Source: Wohlfahrtiimonas sp.
GTDB taxonomy: Bacteria > Pseudomonadota > Gammaproteobacteria > Cardiobacteriales > Wohlfahrtiimonadaceae
Assembly: GCA_030149965.1 (NCBI GenBank)
Contig: JASLHB010000059.1
Location: 1-27,049 of the forward strand
Direction: 5' to 3'
Length of the DNA stretch: 27,049 nucleotides
Shown piece after piece: positions 1 to 8,742 of the stretch. Position 1 is the stretch's first letter. Each line of letters opens with the position of its first letter. The notes under the pieces are model-generated. The model was not told where the DNA came from, did no database searches, and was given only the letters and a program-made list of their open reading frames with translations. The position numbers were made by a program, and so were the translations under genes.

Positions 1-112
1 CTTTATCTGCGCCATATACTACTGCTGGGATAACACCTTCACGACGTAGGCGGCGGCTCGCTCCTTTCCCTAAATCTGTACGAAGAGTTCCCTTAAATAC
101 GAATTCACTCAT
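1..112 (-). CDS. rplY: 50S ribosomal protein L25 (N-terminal part, cut by window edge)
   Basis: Only the first 37 residues are in the window; the gene runs off the left edge. Translated from the ATG at 110-112, the protein starts [20 protein letters not shown] and continues with R/L-rich sequence and a VIPAVVYG segment. This is the start of the L25/Ctc family, which binds 5S rRNA in the 50S subunit. A GGAG ribosome binding site lies about seven bases before the ATG. Whether this is the short L25 form or the longer Ctc form with a C-terminal domain cannot be told from the fragment. parC lies 80 bases upstream on the same strand, but a good promoter sits at the parC end, so rplY probably has its own transcript. 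Confidence 0.9.
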   Translation of the reverse strand, partial: MSEFVFKGTLRTDLGKGASRRLRREGVIPAVVYGADK

Positions 113-181
113 TTGTTACTCCAAAAATTTTTTAGTTATAAAATGTTTTCAACCGCGACCAGCTAAAAACGTAAGCGCCAC

Positions 182-209
182 ATTATAGCAATTTAATTAC
201 TCACTGCAA
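182..209 (-). promoter_or_regulatory. Candidate sigma-70 promoter of rplY
   Basis: On the minus strand TTGCAG (plus 204-209) is followed after 16 bases by a perfect TATAAT (plus 182-187). The bases just after the -10 box are G/C rich (GTGGCGC), as in many growth-rate-controlled ribosomal promoters. Transcription would start near 175 and give a leader of about 63 bases before the rplY ATG. The -35 box lies inside the last codons of parC. Confidence 0.5.
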
Positions 210-2436
210 TCTCTAATTTCGTGATTTTCGTGCCTTTTTTAACTTCTTTCCCACGCTTACCACGTTCATCAATGAATTGCTGCCAATCTGTGGGTTTCAA
301 TGTTAATTTTGAACGCCCGAAATGCAGATGAATCGTATCTTCAGCACCAATCATATATAAACCTAGTAAAGCATCTTCTTGGCTCTTAAATGCAGCCCCT
401 GGAATCCCAATAATCTGATTACCTTTACCTTTTGCCAATTCAGGCAGTGCAGATAATTCTGTCACCAATAATCGCCCTTTCTCTGTATAAGCCACTAAAT
501 AAGGTTTTTGCTCCACATCAATTTTTTGTGGCTCAAACATTTTAGCATCACCAATAGTTACAATCGCCTTCCCTGCTTTTTGACGACTCAACAATTCATT
601 ATAAGCAACAATAAAACCATAACCATTATTAGCAGCCATTAGATATTTACTATCTTCTTGATCACAAATAATGTGATTAACGTGCGTACTTGCAGATAAA
701 GTAAATCGGCTACTTAACGCTTCACCCATTGTTCTTGCTGATGGCAATGTATGCGCAGCCAAACTATAAGCGCGCCCATCATTATCGAAAAATACAGCTT
801 GTTGATTATTACGCCCTAAAACAGAACATAAAAATTCATCGCCTGTACGATAATTCAATTGTACAGGATCAATATCATGACCTTTTGCTGCACGTACCCA
901 ACCCATTTTTGATAACACAACCGTAATTGGTTCATTAGATACTAAATCAATTTCATCAATTGCTGCAGCTTGCGCACGCTCGACAACTCTTGTTCTTCTC
1001 ACATCGCCATGTGTTTTTTGATCTTCTTTGATTTCTTTTTTGATCAAAGCTTTTAACTTCGCTGGCTCATTCAATAATTGAAGTAATTCATCACGTTTTT
1101 TCTGCAATTCATCTTCTTCTGCTTGAAGCTTAACTTCTTCAAGCTTAGCCAAATGACGTAATTTAGTTTCTAAAATTGCATTTGCTTGAATTTCTGTAAG
1201 CTTGAATGTGCTCATCAACAATTCTTTAGGCTCATCTTCAAAACGAATAATGCGAATCACTTCGTCCAAATTCAAATAAGCAATCATCAACGCTTCTAAA
1301 ATATGTAAACGCGCTTCTACTTTATTCAATTGATGCGTTAAACGGCGAGTTACAGTTTCTGTTCTGAACTGAATCCATTCTGTTAAAATTCGATGTAAAT
1401 TTTTAACTTGTGGACGATTATCCAAGCCAATCATATTCAAATTCACACGAATAGATTTTTCCAAATCTGTCGTTGCGAATAAATGATCCATCACACGATC
1501 ATGCTCAACACGATTAGATTTTGGAATCAAAACAATGCGCACAGGATTTTCATAATCTGATTCATCACGAATATCATCAATCATTGGCATTTTTTTCGAA
1601 TGAATCTGAGCAGCAATATCAATTTGAATCTTTTCGCCTGAAATTTGATAAGGCAATTCTGTGATCACAATGTTGCCATTTTCAATGAAATATTTTGCGC
1701 GTAAACGCACAGAACCTGTACCTTGCGTATAAAGTTTTACGAGCTCTTCTTTCGTATTAACGATCTCGCCGCCTGTAGGAAAATCTGGCGCAGGCACATA
1801 TTGCATCAATGCTTCTAATGTTAAATTAGGTTGATCGATCAATGCACACGTTGCATTAGCAACTTCTGTCAAGTTATGTGGTGGGATGTCCGTCGCCATA
1901 CCAACCGCAATCCCTGTACCACCATTCAATAGAATGTTAGGTAATCTTGCAGGTAATCGTACAGGCTCATCCATTGAACCATCAAAGTTTGGCTGCCAAT
2001 CCACTGTTGCTTCATTGGTTTCTTTCAATAAAACATCAGCGTATTTCGATAACTTAGATTCCGTATAACGCATCGCCGCGAACGATTTTGGATTATCCAA
2101 CGAACCAAAGTTCCCTTGTCCATCCACCAATGGATAACGATAAGAGAAAGGCTGAGCCATCAAAACCAATGCTTCATAACATGCGCTATCACCATGAGGA
2201 TGATATTTACCGATCACATCACCCACTGTTCTTGCGGATTTCTTATGCTTAGAAATGGATGATAAACCCAATTCGCTCATCGCATAGATAATACGACGTT
2301 GCACAGGTTTCAAGCCATCGCCGACATGTGGCAATGCACGATCCATAATTACATATTTGGAATAGTTTAGATAAGCTTCTTCAGCAAACTCCGCCATTGG
2401 GCGAACTTCAAAATTCTGTTGCATAAATTGCGTCAT
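193..2436 (-). CDS. parC: DNA topoisomerase IV subunit A
   Basis: This is the DNA-cleaving subunit of topoisomerase IV, which decatenates daughter chromosomes with ParE (not in the window). At 747 residues it is close to E. coli ParC (752). The N-terminal part holds the winged-helix and tower domains, with the active-site tyrosine in AAMRYTE at residue 124. The quinolone-determining region [13 protein letters not shown] has Ser84 and Glu88, equivalent to E. coli Ser80 and Glu84, so the common resistance substitutions are absent. A coiled-coil region lies near residues 365-490 and a ParC-type C-terminal beta-pinwheel follows. The ATG at 2434-2436 has no clear Shine-Dalgarno sequence; a second in-frame ATG four codons later is not better placed. 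A strong terminator ends only about 15 bases before the start, so the source of parC transcription is unclear. Confidence 0.97.
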   Translation of the reverse strand: MTQFMQQNFEVRPMAEFAEEAYLNYSKYVIMDRALPHVGDGLKPVQRRIIYAMSELGLSSISKHKKSARTVGDVIGKYHPHGDSACYEALVLMAQPFSYRYPLVDGQGNFGSLDNPKSFAAMRYTESKLSKYADVLLKETNEATVDWQPNFDGSMDEPVRLPARLPNILLNGGTGIAVGMATDIPPHNLTEVANATCALIDQPNLTLEALMQYVPAPDFPTGGEIVNTKEELVKLYTQGTGSVRLRAKYFIENGNIVITELPYQISGEKIQIDIAAQIHSKKMPMIDDIRDESDYENPVRIVLIPKSNRVEHDRVMDHLFATTDLEKSIRVNLNMIGLDNRPQVKNLHRILTEWIQFRTETVTRRLTHQLNKVEARLHILEALMIAYLNLDEVIRIIRFEDEPKELLMSTFKLTEIQANAILETKLRHLAKLEEVKLQAEEDELQKKRDELLQLLNEPAKLKALIKKEIKEDQKTHGDVRRTRVVERAQAAAIDEIDLVSNEPITVVLSKMGWVRAAKGHDIDPVQLNYRTGDEFLCSVLGRNNQQAVFFDNDGRAYSLAAHTLPSARTMGEALSSRFTLSASTHVNHIICDQEDSKYLMAANNGYGFIVAYNELLSRQKAGKAIVTIGDAKMFEPQKIDVEQKPYLVAYTEKGRLLVTELSALPELAKGKGNQIIGIPGAAFKSQEDALLGLYMIGAEDTIHLHFGRSKLTLKPTDWQQFIDERGKRGKEVKKGTKITKLEIAVSN

Positions 2437-2450
2437 AGTTGGTTATTTTT

Positions 2451-2491
2451 AAAAAATAAAATCCCATTCTGCTACAAAACAGAATGGGATT
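2451..2491 (-). terminator. Rho-independent terminator after the Pcm-like gene
   Basis: A perfect 12-bp stem (2460-2471 with 2480-2491, containing ATCCCATTCTG and its complement) encloses an 8-base loop. On the minus strand it is followed by a T-rich run (2460-2451). It lies between the Pcm-like gene stop and the parC ATG, leaving almost no room for a separate parC promoter. Confidence 0.85.
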
Positions 2492-2506
2492 CCTGTAATC
2501 GTTCAT

Positions 2507-3172
2507 TTAAAATACAAATTGTGGTTTGTCTTCAAAGCCCTGTAAGCGTTCTAATTCAATTTCAAAACGTGGTTCTTGGCGAATTTCATTCAACTGATTA
2601 ACCAATACTGTGCCACTTGTTACAGTATGATCTTGTTTGCCTACAAATGCGAATAAACGTCCACCAGCTGTTAGTGCATCCACCAATTTTTGTGGTACTT
2701 CTAACACTGAACCTGTCATGATGATTGCATCATAACTATTTTTTTCTACCGCAAAATCTTTCACATCAGCAGTCACAAATGTCACATTGCTGATATTTAA
2801 TTTGTCGATATTCTTTTGCGCCAAAGTGATATAAGCTGGATTAATATCAATCGCCGTGACTTTATCACCCAAATGAGCGGCAAGCGCTGCCAAAAATCCA
2901 CTGCCCGAACCCACAACTAAAACATTATCCGTTGGCTCAATCTCAATTTCCTGCAAAATTCTGCCTTCCATTGCTGGCGTGAGCATTAAATCTTTGCCTT
3001 CTAATGGTAATCTCACTTCTGAAAAAGCCAAAGATTTATGTGCCTCTGCAACAAAATCATCACGATTGATAACCTCAAATGCATTTAATACTCTTTGATT
3101 CAATACATTCCATGGACGAATTTGCTGCTCTATCATATTAAAACGCATATGATCTCTATTATTCATCGCCAT
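2507..3172 (-). CDS. Protein-L-isoaspartate O-methyltransferase family protein
   Basis: This is a class I SAM-dependent methyltransferase of the Pcm family. The opening RFNMIEQQIRPWNVLNQRVL is the typical start of the beta/gammaproteobacterial Pcm-like proteins. SAM motif I is VLVVGSGSGFLAALAA and the acidic strand-2 loop is VTAIDINP. Family members methylate isoaspartyl residues in damaged proteins. This subgroup is more divergent than E. coli Pcm and its substrate is less certain. Several starts are possible: GTG at 3178, ATG at 3172 and ATG at 3166. The ATG at 3172 is chosen because an AAGG lies seven bases before it; GTG 3178 with AGGGG five bases upstream is nearly as good. It is divergent from glyA and closed by its own terminator. 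Confidence 0.85.
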   Translation of the reverse strand: MAMNNRDHMRFNMIEQQIRPWNVLNQRVLNAFEVINRDDFVAEAHKSLAFSEVRLPLEGKDLMLTPAMEGRILQEIEIEPTDNVLVVGSGSGFLAALAAHLGDKVTAIDINPAYITLAQKNIDKLNISNVTFVTADVKDFAVEKNSYDAIIMTGSVLEVPQKLVDALTAGGRLFAFVGKQDHTVTSGTVLVNQLNEIRQEPRFEIELERLQGFEDKPQFVF

Positions 3173-3233
3173 AATCACGCCTTCCCCTTTGATGGATAAA
3201 TTAATCTATTTTCTTTAAATATCAATAGAGTTG

Positions 3234-3262
3234 TTGAATGAAAACCCTTTACACTCTACAAT
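3234..3262 (+). promoter_or_regulatory. Candidate sigma-70 promoter of glyA
   Basis: TTGAAT (3234-3239), a 17-base spacer and TACAAT (3257-3262) form a good sigma-70 promoter. Transcription would start near 3269 and give a leader of about 35 bases to the glyA ATG at 3304. This supports 3304 over the longer upstream TTG reading at 3274. Confidence 0.6.
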
Positions 3263-3303
3263 ATCGATAGCCTTTGCTTGGGTCATTCTATAGGAAAATC
3301 ATC

Positions 3304-4554
3304 ATGTTTGAAAATCTCACGTTACACTCTTTTGATCCTGAATTATTTGAAGCTGTTGAAAAGGAAGGACAACGTCAAGAAGATCACGTTGAATTGATCG
3401 CTTCTGAAAACTATTGTTCGCCACTTGTAATGGAATTACAAGGTTCTAAATTAACTAATAAATACGCTGAAGGCTATCCTAATAAGCGTTATTACGGCGG
3501 TTGTGAATTCGTTGACATCGCAGAAAGCTTAGCGATTGAACGCGCTAAAGAATTATTCGGTGCAGATTACGCAAACGTACAACCACATTCTGGCTCACAA
3601 GCTAACGGTGCTGTTTATTTAGCATTGGTTAAACCTGGTGATACAGTTTTAGGTATGAGCTTAGATCACGGTGGTCATTTAACACATGGTGCTAAAGTAA
3701 ACTTCTCTGGCCGTACATATAACGCTGTGCAATACGGCGTTGATGAAAATGGCTTAATCGATTATGACGAAGTTGAAAAATTAGCTTTAGAACACAAACC
3801 ACAAATGATCGTTGCAGGTTTCTCTGCTTACTCACAAATCTTAGATTTCAAACGTTTCCGCGAAATCGCTGACAAAGTTGGTGCTTATTTATTCGTAGAT
3901 ATGGCACACGTTGCAGGTTTAGTGGCAGCAGGTTTATATCCTAACCCAATGGAATTTGCTGACGTTGTGACAACAACAACGCACAAAACATTGCGCGGCC
4001 CTCGCGGCGGTATCATTTTAGCTAAATCTAATCCTGAATTAGAGAAAAAATTAAACTCAGCAATCTTCCCTGGCATTCAAGGTGGTCCTTTAATGCACGT
4101 GATCGCAGCTAAAGCTGTAGCACTTAAAGAAGCAATGCAACCTGAATTTGTTGAATACCAAAAACAAGTGCTTAAAAATGCTAAAGCAATGGTTAAAATT
4201 TTCCAATCACGCGGTTTTGACATTGTATCTAACGGTACAGAAGATCACTTATTCTTAGTGGATCTAGTTAAACATGGCATTACGGGTAAAGCTGCCGATG
4301 CTGCATTAGGCAATGCAAACATCACTGTAAACAAAAACACTGTACCAAATGATCCACAATCTCCATTTGTAACATCTGGTATTCGTGTGGGTACGCCAGC
4401 AATCACAACTCGTGGCTTTAAAGAAGCAGAATCAGAGCTATTGGCGAACTGGATGTGTGATGTATTAGAAAACATCGACGACGAAGCATTAGCTGCTCGC
4501 GTAGCTGGAAACGTTACAGCACTTTGCCACAAGTTCCCTGTTTATAAAAAATAA
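3304..4554 (+). CDS. glyA: Serine hydroxymethyltransferase
   Basis: This PLP enzyme interconverts serine and glycine with tetrahydrofolate and is the main source of one-carbon units. The protein is 416 residues, the usual length (E. coli 417). The PLP-binding lysine is Lys228 in [14 protein letters not shown]; the substrate and cofactor segments [22 protein letters not shown] and HSGSQAN are intact. The reading frame extends upstream to a TTG at 3274, but the ATG at 3304 is chosen. The family start MFENLTL fits there, AGGA lies eight bases upstream, and the predicted transcript starts only about 35 bases before it. The gene stands alone between its own promoter and terminator. Confidence 0.97.
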   Translation: MFENLTLHSFDPELFEAVEKEGQRQEDHVELIASENYCSPLVMELQGSKLTNKYAEGYPNKRYYGGCEFVDIAESLAIERAKELFGADYANVQPHSGSQANGAVYLALVKPGDTVLGMSLDHGGHLTHGAKVNFSGRTYNAVQYGVDENGLIDYDEVEKLALEHKPQMIVAGFSAYSQILDFKRFREIADKVGAYLFVDMAHVAGLVAAGLYPNPMEFADVVTTTTHKTLRGPRGGIILAKSNPELEKKLNSAIFPGIQGGPLMHVIAAKAVALKEAMQPEFVEYQKQVLKNAKAMVKIFQSRGFDIVSNGTEDHLFLVDLVKHGITGKAADAALGNANITVNKNTVPNDPQSPFVTSGIRVGTPAITTRGFKEAESELLANWMCDVLENIDDEALAARVAGNVTALCHKFPVYKK

Positions 4555-4582
4555 TTCATTATTTTTGAATCATTAGAACAAC

Positions 4583-4608
4583 AAAAGCCCTGAAATCAGG
4601 GCTTTTTT
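4583..4608 (+). terminator. Rho-independent terminator of glyA
   Basis: AAAAGCCCTGA (4583-4593) pairs with TCAGGGCTTTT (4596-4606) and is followed by further T residues. It lies 28 bases after the glyA stop. Confidence 0.9.
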
Positions 4609-4617
4609 ATGGCAAAA

Positions 4618-4797
4618 CTATTTAAAATATTTACGAATAATTTTTTTGGTTTTTCTCTTTACCATCATTGTAAGTTTATGATCAATAACAAATAAAAATT
4701 TAATATCAATCACATTCATAATAACGGTAATCAGAAGCAATAAAACTGATGGAAGTAAAAGCATAAGACATGCTAAAAGTCGCTTTGAGATTTTCAT
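4618..4797 (-). CDS. Small hydrophobic membrane protein, unknown
   Basis: A 59-residue protein that I do not recognise. It starts MKISKRLLACLMLLLPSVLL, with one long hydrophobic stretch of about 25-30 residues that could be one or two membrane helices. A very basic tail rich in Lys and Arg follows, which should stay in the cytoplasm. The frame opens further upstream (to 4860), but the ATG at 4795-4797 is chosen because GAGG stands five bases before it. The next gene on this strand is at 4887-5126 and may share a transcript. Base composition is more AT-rich than the flanking housekeeping genes. A chance frame cannot be excluded. Confidence 0.45.
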   Translation of the reverse strand: MKISKRLLACLMLLLPSVLLLLITVIMNVIDIKFLFVIDHKLTMMVKRKTKKIIRKYFK

Positions 4798-4867
4798 ATA
4801 GTCCTCAAACAATAAAATATATTTAAAAGCCTTAAATCTTTTAAATCTAGACCATTTCATTTAAATA

Positions 4868-4883
4868 CTTCGCTAGCGCGAAG
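4868..4883. other. Short perfect hairpin between two small membrane genes
   Basis: CTTCGC pairs with GCGAAG around a TAGC loop. It sits immediately after the stop of the 4887-5126 gene and before the 4618-4797 gene. No T-run follows on either strand, so it is not a classical terminator. It could be an RNA-processing or stability element, or chance. Confidence 0.35.
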
Positions 4884-4886
4884 CTT

Positions 4887-5126
4887 CTAACAAAAAATAT
4901 ATTTATTGCGAGGCTCTCCATCATCGTCATGATGCACGACATTATTGCAAGCCTGACTATCTCGTTCAGGATCAATATAAATAACTTCTGGAATTTTTTG
5001 TATATATAAAATATTTGGTGGATATAACAAAAACAAAACTACGTAAGCACATATAGTAACCAATGTAGCTAAGGGAGCACCTTGAACAAGATCAAAAATA
5101 ATAAAACCATCAAGATAGTTTTGCAT
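4887..5126 (-). CDS. Small membrane protein, unknown
   Basis: A 79-residue protein with no family I can name. It begins MQNYLDGFIIFDLVQG. A hydrophobic segment at about residues 17-40 (ATLVTICAYVVLFLLYPP) looks like one transmembrane helix. A polar, acidic tail follows with PERDSQACNN and HHDDDGE. The frame extends to a TTG at 5141, which sits directly against AGGAAGG and is therefore badly spaced. The ATG at 5124-5126 has AAGG close upstream and is preferred. The gene is part of the AT-rich patch between glyA and the AEC transporter. Confidence 0.45.
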   Translation of the reverse strand: MQNYLDGFIIFDLVQGAPLATLVTICAYVVLFLLYPPNILYIQKIPEVIYIDPERDSQACNNVVHHDDDGEPRNKYIFC

Positions 5127-5274
5127 AATCCTTAAAATCAACCTTCCTATATGTTAAATGATATATTTCTTAATCAGAATACTATATCAAAATTCAACCA
5201 TCTCCAACAAAATATTATTTATATATTAATCAATAGATTAGATTGAATTTATTCTTATGAAATAAGAGCTTATT

Positions 5275-6111
5275 CTAAAACACAGGCATATATGTACATT
5301 CAACCGATGAATCAAAGCCTATTGTTTCTAAGGTATGTTGTTCTTCATCATCTTTAATAAATCCTTTACGGATTAATTCACCATTTTCAGCCCAATGATA
5401 GCACCAACCATTTGATCGCCACATATCATCGTATCTAAATTCAAAACGCTTCTGCCCTGATCGAGAATATGCGCTGTGAACATTTAACTTTGAATCCGAT
5501 TCCACATAAAGCTTTAACTGAAGTTCGCCGTTCATTCCCCAAGTTGTTGTGAAATTTGTTTCTGGAAAATGATCATTTCTATAAATTTCTTGTCGTTTTA
5601 ATCCATGCTCATCCCAATATAAAATTTCATGAAATCCAAATAAGACACCATTATCATCATGTTTATATTGTGTGATTGCTTGAATCGCCGGCTCAGGTAA
5701 ATCTAAATCAAAGTATTTAATTTCTTCACCAACCAATTCTCCATCATTATATTCAGCGATTGATTTAATTCTTTCACTGTCAAACCAACTTGTGTATCGA
5801 CCATGTTTACGCCCTTCAACTAAAGTATATTCTTCCTCTTTTCGCGTATCATTTCGTCGATCATTGCGATATTGAATAATATATTCAACTTTCCCAAGCC
5901 CTTGTTTAATTCGTTCTTTGCGAGCATTTTCTGTTTCTCTGAATTGAATGCCTTCTTGAATCATTTCATCCGCAATTTTCTCTATATGTTTTTCTCGTTC
6001 TTGTATAAATTGCTGAAACTTTTTCTCTTCATGATGCTGATAAAACCAATAACCCAAACCGCCAATCATCAACACAATGATTGGCGCTGTTCCCATTAAT
6101 ATTTTTTTCAT
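5275..6111 (-). CDS. Membrane-anchored MORN-repeat (YwqK-like) protein
   Basis: A 278-residue protein. An N-terminal hydrophobic segment (about residues 4-24) acts as a signal anchor, followed by a charged helical stretch to about residue 95. From about residue 98 the sequence shows toxin-antitoxin YwqK/MORN_2-type repeats, clearest in EGRKHGRYTSWF followed by IAEYNDGELVGEEIKYF, with weaker copies later (YWDEHGLKRQEIY, RSGQKRFEFRYDD, WAENGELIRKG). Such proteins are often cell-surface or periplasmic. In Bacillus, YwqK neighbours a secreted toxin, but no toxin gene is visible here. The start ATG at 6109-6111 has no strong ribosome binding site. The assignment of the repeat type is good; the function is unknown. 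Confidence 0.7.
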   Translation of the reverse strand: MKKILMGTAPIIVLMIGGLGYWFYQHHEEKKFQQFIQEREKHIEKIADEMIQEGIQFRETENARKERIKQGLGKVEYIIQYRNDRRNDTRKEEEYTLVEGRKHGRYTSWFDSERIKSIAEYNDGELVGEEIKYFDLDLPEPAIQAITQYKHDDNGVLFGFHEILYWDEHGLKRQEIYRNDHFPETNFTTTWGMNGELQLKLYVESDSKLNVHSAYSRSGQKRFEFRYDDMWRSNGWCYHWAENGELIRKGFIKDDEEQHTLETIGFDSSVECTYMPVF

Positions 6112-6278
6112 ATTTACTCTTAACTATTTAATATAAATTCTAAAAATTATTTAACAAAATATCATTAATATGAAATTCAACAATATCAATAGAGATAATA
6201 ATTATTTCTATTCAAATTAAATGCTTTGTTCTACAATTCTTTGATCATCATTTATACGAAATTTTTTAAAGGCAAACT

Positions 6279-6533
6279 ATGAAAAAAGAACAAATTCTAC
6301 TCATTCTTGGTGCAATTTTATTAGTGATTGGCGTTGTGTTAAGTATGATGAATGGCGGAGCTGATAATGCAGCAATCGCCCAGCAAGCAACCAATGCACA
6401 AGAAGCAGCTTTAGCAATCTCTGCTAATAACCAAAAAGAAATCATCATGAATGCAATCAGCATGTTCTTAATTGGTTTTGGTGGAATGTTAATTGCTATT
6501 CCTGCTTTAAAATTCCTTAAAAAGAAAAACTAA
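6279..6533 (+). CDS. Small two-helix membrane protein, unknown
   Basis: An 84-residue protein. A first membrane helix (about residues 6-24, ILLILGAILLVIGVVLSMM) is followed by a loop rich in Ala, Asn and Gln, then a second helix (about residues 57-77) and a short LKKKN tail. Both ends are probably cytoplasmic. AAAGG lies about six bases before the ATG. No known family is recognised. It stands between the minus-strand MORN protein and the AEC transporter, and a weak hairpin follows its stop. Confidence 0.65.
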   Translation: MKKEQILLILGAILLVIGVVLSMMNGGADNAAIAQQATNAQEAALAISANNQKEIIMNAISMFLIGFGGMLIAIPALKFLKKKN

Positions 6534-6538
6534 AATAT

Positions 6539-6557
6539 AGTTGCCTATATGGCAACT
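6539..6557 (+). terminator. Weak hairpin after the two-helix membrane gene
   Basis: AGTTGCC (6539-6545) pairs with GGCAACT (6551-6557) around a 5-base loop, two bases after the stop region. Only a TCTCT stretch follows rather than a T-run, so termination is probably partial. Confidence 0.35.
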
Positions 6558-6599
6558 TCTCTACATAACTAGTGCTATAGTAATTCTCATAATTACAAT

Positions 6600-7568
6600 A
6601 TGTTTTTTTTGGATCATCCAATGATTTTTTTTACTACTTTAACTTCTGTTTCCGTCATGGGCGCCATGATGATTGTTGGCGTTTTATTGCGTCGTGCTTA
6701 TGGTTTAACTATTGAATCTCAGCGCTTAGTTGTCGCCTTAATCGTCAATATTGGTTTGCCTTCCATTGTTTTATCGAGCGTGTTTAATTCACATCTTGAT
6801 TCAACAATGATGAAGCAAATCATCACAATGTTTACCTTATCTGTCATATTACATACATTAGGCATTTTCCTTGTACGCTACATTGCCCTTAAGAAATTTA
6901 AAACAGAAGACAAAAAAGCCAGTGAAATTGCGATTACGGCAACTTTAGGTAATACCGCATTTATTGGGATTCCTCTTTGCTATATTCTACTTGGCTCACA
7001 AGCTGCATTGCTTGCCGCTATCTTTGATGCTGGTTTAGACTTTGTGATTTGGACAGTTTGTGTGTTCTTATTACAAAGAGAAAAAGGTTTTCGCTTACGC
7101 AATCTAGCCGCAATGATCAATATACCTTTAATGGCCATCGTCATCGCTTTAACCTTGGGTGCAATTCAATTTGAAGCACATGATATATTGAAGCAACTCA
7201 CAACATCATTAGCAGCAATTGCTAGCCCTTTAGGCATGATCTATATTGGTTTATTAGTGCCAGATTTATGGAAAGTGATTCATAAAATTGATTTAAAAAG
7301 TGTGACATTGGGCGTGCTTTTTAAAATTATTCTTTTTCCCTTATTGGCATTTTTACTCGTGATCTTACTACCAATCGATTCGCTAGTTATAAAAGTCATA
7401 TTAATTCAAGCAACTATGCCAACATTCACATTAGCTTCAGTGTTATTCCAACGCTATAATGCTGACATTAATTTCAGCATCGCCATGACATTGATTTCTG
7501 TAATGGCATCTTTAATAACAATTCCCTGCATGCTTTATTTATTGCATCTTGTCGGTGTGAATTTATAA
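6600..7568 (+). CDS. AEC-family transporter (auxin efflux carrier / malate permease type)
   Basis: A 322-residue inner-membrane protein with about ten hydrophobic helices. It shows the AEC family features: an RLVVALIVNIGLPSIVLSS segment near residue 45, a central soluble loop with charged residues, and the ATLGNTAFIGIPL motif around residue 115. Members export or take up small organic anions (malate, malonate); the substrate here cannot be read from sequence. The ATG at 6600 has almost no ribosome binding site. An ATG seven codons later (6621) is preceded by TTTTTTGGATC, so a 315-residue form is possible. A strong bidirectional terminator separates it from the convergent RidA-family gene. Confidence 0.85.
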   Translation: MFFLDHPMIFFTTLTSVSVMGAMMIVGVLLRRAYGLTIESQRLVVALIVNIGLPSIVLSSVFNSHLDSTMMKQIITMFTLSVILHTLGIFLVRYIALKKFKTEDKKASEIAITATLGNTAFIGIPLCYILLGSQAALLAAIFDAGLDFVIWTVCVFLLQREKGFRLRNLAAMINIPLMAIVIALTLGAIQFEAHDILKQLTTSLAAIASPLGMIYIGLLVPDLWKVIHKIDLKSVTLGVLFKIILFPLLAFLLVILLPIDSLVIKVILIQATMPTFTLASVLFQRYNADINFSIAMTLISVMASLITIPCMLYLLHLVGVNL

Positions 7569-7571
7569 AAT

Positions 7572-7598
7572 AAAAAGCGCTCTCAATGAGCGCTTTTT
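7572..7598. terminator. Bidirectional terminator
   Basis: AAAAAGCGCTC (7572-7582) pairs with GAGCGCTTTTT (7588-7598) around a 5-base loop. A-rich and T-rich flanks let it serve both the AEC transporter and the convergent RidA-family gene. Confidence 0.9.
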
Positions 7599-7623
7599 AG
7601 TATTCGTAGAATAATAGTGAACT

Positions 7624-8004
7624 TTATGGTTTCTTCACAATCACTTCAATCTCAACATCTGCACCTGCTGGTAATTCATAAACAGCAACACAGCTACGTG
7701 CAGGAAATGGTGCAGCAAATTTAGTTTCATAAACAGCATTCATTTCAGCAAAGTACTTCATCGCTGTTAAATAAACTGTAACTTTGTCCACATCATCCAT
7801 TGTTACGCCAACTTCATCCATAACATGTTGAATATTTTCAAAGCATTTTTCTGTTTGTGCTGCAATTTCTCGATTTGTTTCAGTAACTTTTACAGCATTT
7901 TTAGCAGTTTGACCTGAAAAATAATAAAAATCACCTGCTTCAACAGCATGTGAATAGGGTCCTGATGATGAAACACTTGGGGATGTAAAAGCTTTTCTTG
8001 CCAT
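7624..8004 (-). CDS. RidA family reactive intermediate/imine deaminase
   Basis: A 126-residue RidA/YjgF/UK114 protein. Members hydrolyse reactive enamines and imines (such as 2-aminoacrylate from serine/threonine dehydratase) and work as trimers. The key arginine is Arg103 in PARSCVAVYELP, and Glu118 aligns with the E. coli RidA Glu120, so an active deaminase is expected. The internal signature ENIQHVMDEVGVTMDDV is typical. AAGGAG lies eight bases before the ATG, and an extended -10 promoter lies 40-48 bases upstream. Many genomes hold several RidA paralogues, so the exact subfamily is left open. Confidence 0.9.
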   Translation of the reverse strand: MARKAFTSPSVSSSGPYSHAVEAGDFYYFSGQTAKNAVKVTETNREIAAQTEKCFENIQHVMDEVGVTMDDVDKVTVYLTAMKYFAEMNAVYETKFAAPFPARSCVAVYELPAGADVEIEVIVKKP

Positions 8005-8043
8005 GTCGCTGACTCCTTAATCATGCAAATAACAAAGATTCTC

Positions 8044-8052
8044 AGTATAGCA
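8044..8052 (-). promoter_or_regulatory. Extended -10 promoter of the RidA-family gene
   Basis: On the minus strand the sequence reads TGCTATACT, a TGn extended -10 with TATACT. No convincing -35 box stands 16-18 bases upstream. Transcription would begin near 8037, giving a leader of about 32 bases. Confidence 0.5.
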
Positions 8053-8105
8053 TTTTACAATCACTGATAATCTGCATGATGAAAGCGCATCGCCATAATT
8101 TTAAA

Positions 8106-8651
8106 TCAAGAACTCATTAATTTATGTAATAGCTTCTTAGAAATGCCTGTAAATTCCAATAAACCATCATAATAACTACTATCAATAATAAAATGGTTGA
8201 TATCCAATATTTTCAACACAGAAGCAATTAAATCCACCTGATCATAACCAATATCTCTAGCGTCTTTATCTGTAATTAATTTTGGGAATTCTGCACGTAA
8301 GAAACTCATGCTAGATGAAACAAATAATGGCGGAATTTCCAAACGAGCATGAATACGGCCAATGCTCCATAAATCTTGAACATATTCTTCATTAAAATCC
8401 ACTGTAAATAAACCTTGCATCCATTCCAAATGAGTTGCTTTCAATGAATCTACTCGACCTTCTAAATAACCAGCGGTGATAGAATTACCTAACAACTGAA
8501 CATAAAATCTCTCTGTTAATTCAGGAAGTTTAGAATCTATTTTTGGCCCTAATGCATGCAAACGCGTTATGTCTTCTTGTGTAAATTGGTTAACATCTAA
8601 TAATACATCTAACTCTACATTTTCAATACCAAAATGATTTTTTATGGACAT
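8106..8651 (-). CDS. Stand-alone globin-sensor (protoglobin-type) heme protein
   Basis: A 181-residue protein made of one globin-coupled-sensor domain and little else. Helix B carries LTERFYVQLL (Tyr50 may be the distal B10 tyrosine). The segment SLKATHLEWMQGLFTVDFNEEYV matches the CD-E region of the family, and IGRIHARLEIPPLFV holds the expected proximal heme histidine, His101. Proteins of this family bind O2, NO or CO, usually to control an attached methyl-accepting, diguanylate cyclase or kinase domain. Here no output domain is attached; only about 20 residues follow the fold. It may store or scavenge gas, or signal by a partner protein. GGGGAG lies six bases before the ATG. Confidence 0.85.
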   Translation of the reverse strand: MSIKNHFGIENVELDVLLDVNQFTQEDITRLHALGPKIDSKLPELTERFYVQLLGNSITAGYLEGRVDSLKATHLEWMQGLFTVDFNEEYVQDLWSIGRIHARLEIPPLFVSSSMSFLRAEFPKLITDKDARDIGYDQVDLIASVLKILDINHFIIDSSYYDGLLEFTGISKKLLHKLMSS

Positions 8652-8742
8652 ATTTATCTCCCCTACACCTTATAATTTATATTATTTATTTCATCAGATG
8701 TTGCTTATACATATCGCGTGATAAATTTATTATGAATATCGC

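Noticed and set aside
3885..4532. Antisense frames within glyA
   Set aside because: They are fully inside glyA, their translations lack structure, and no start signals are seen.
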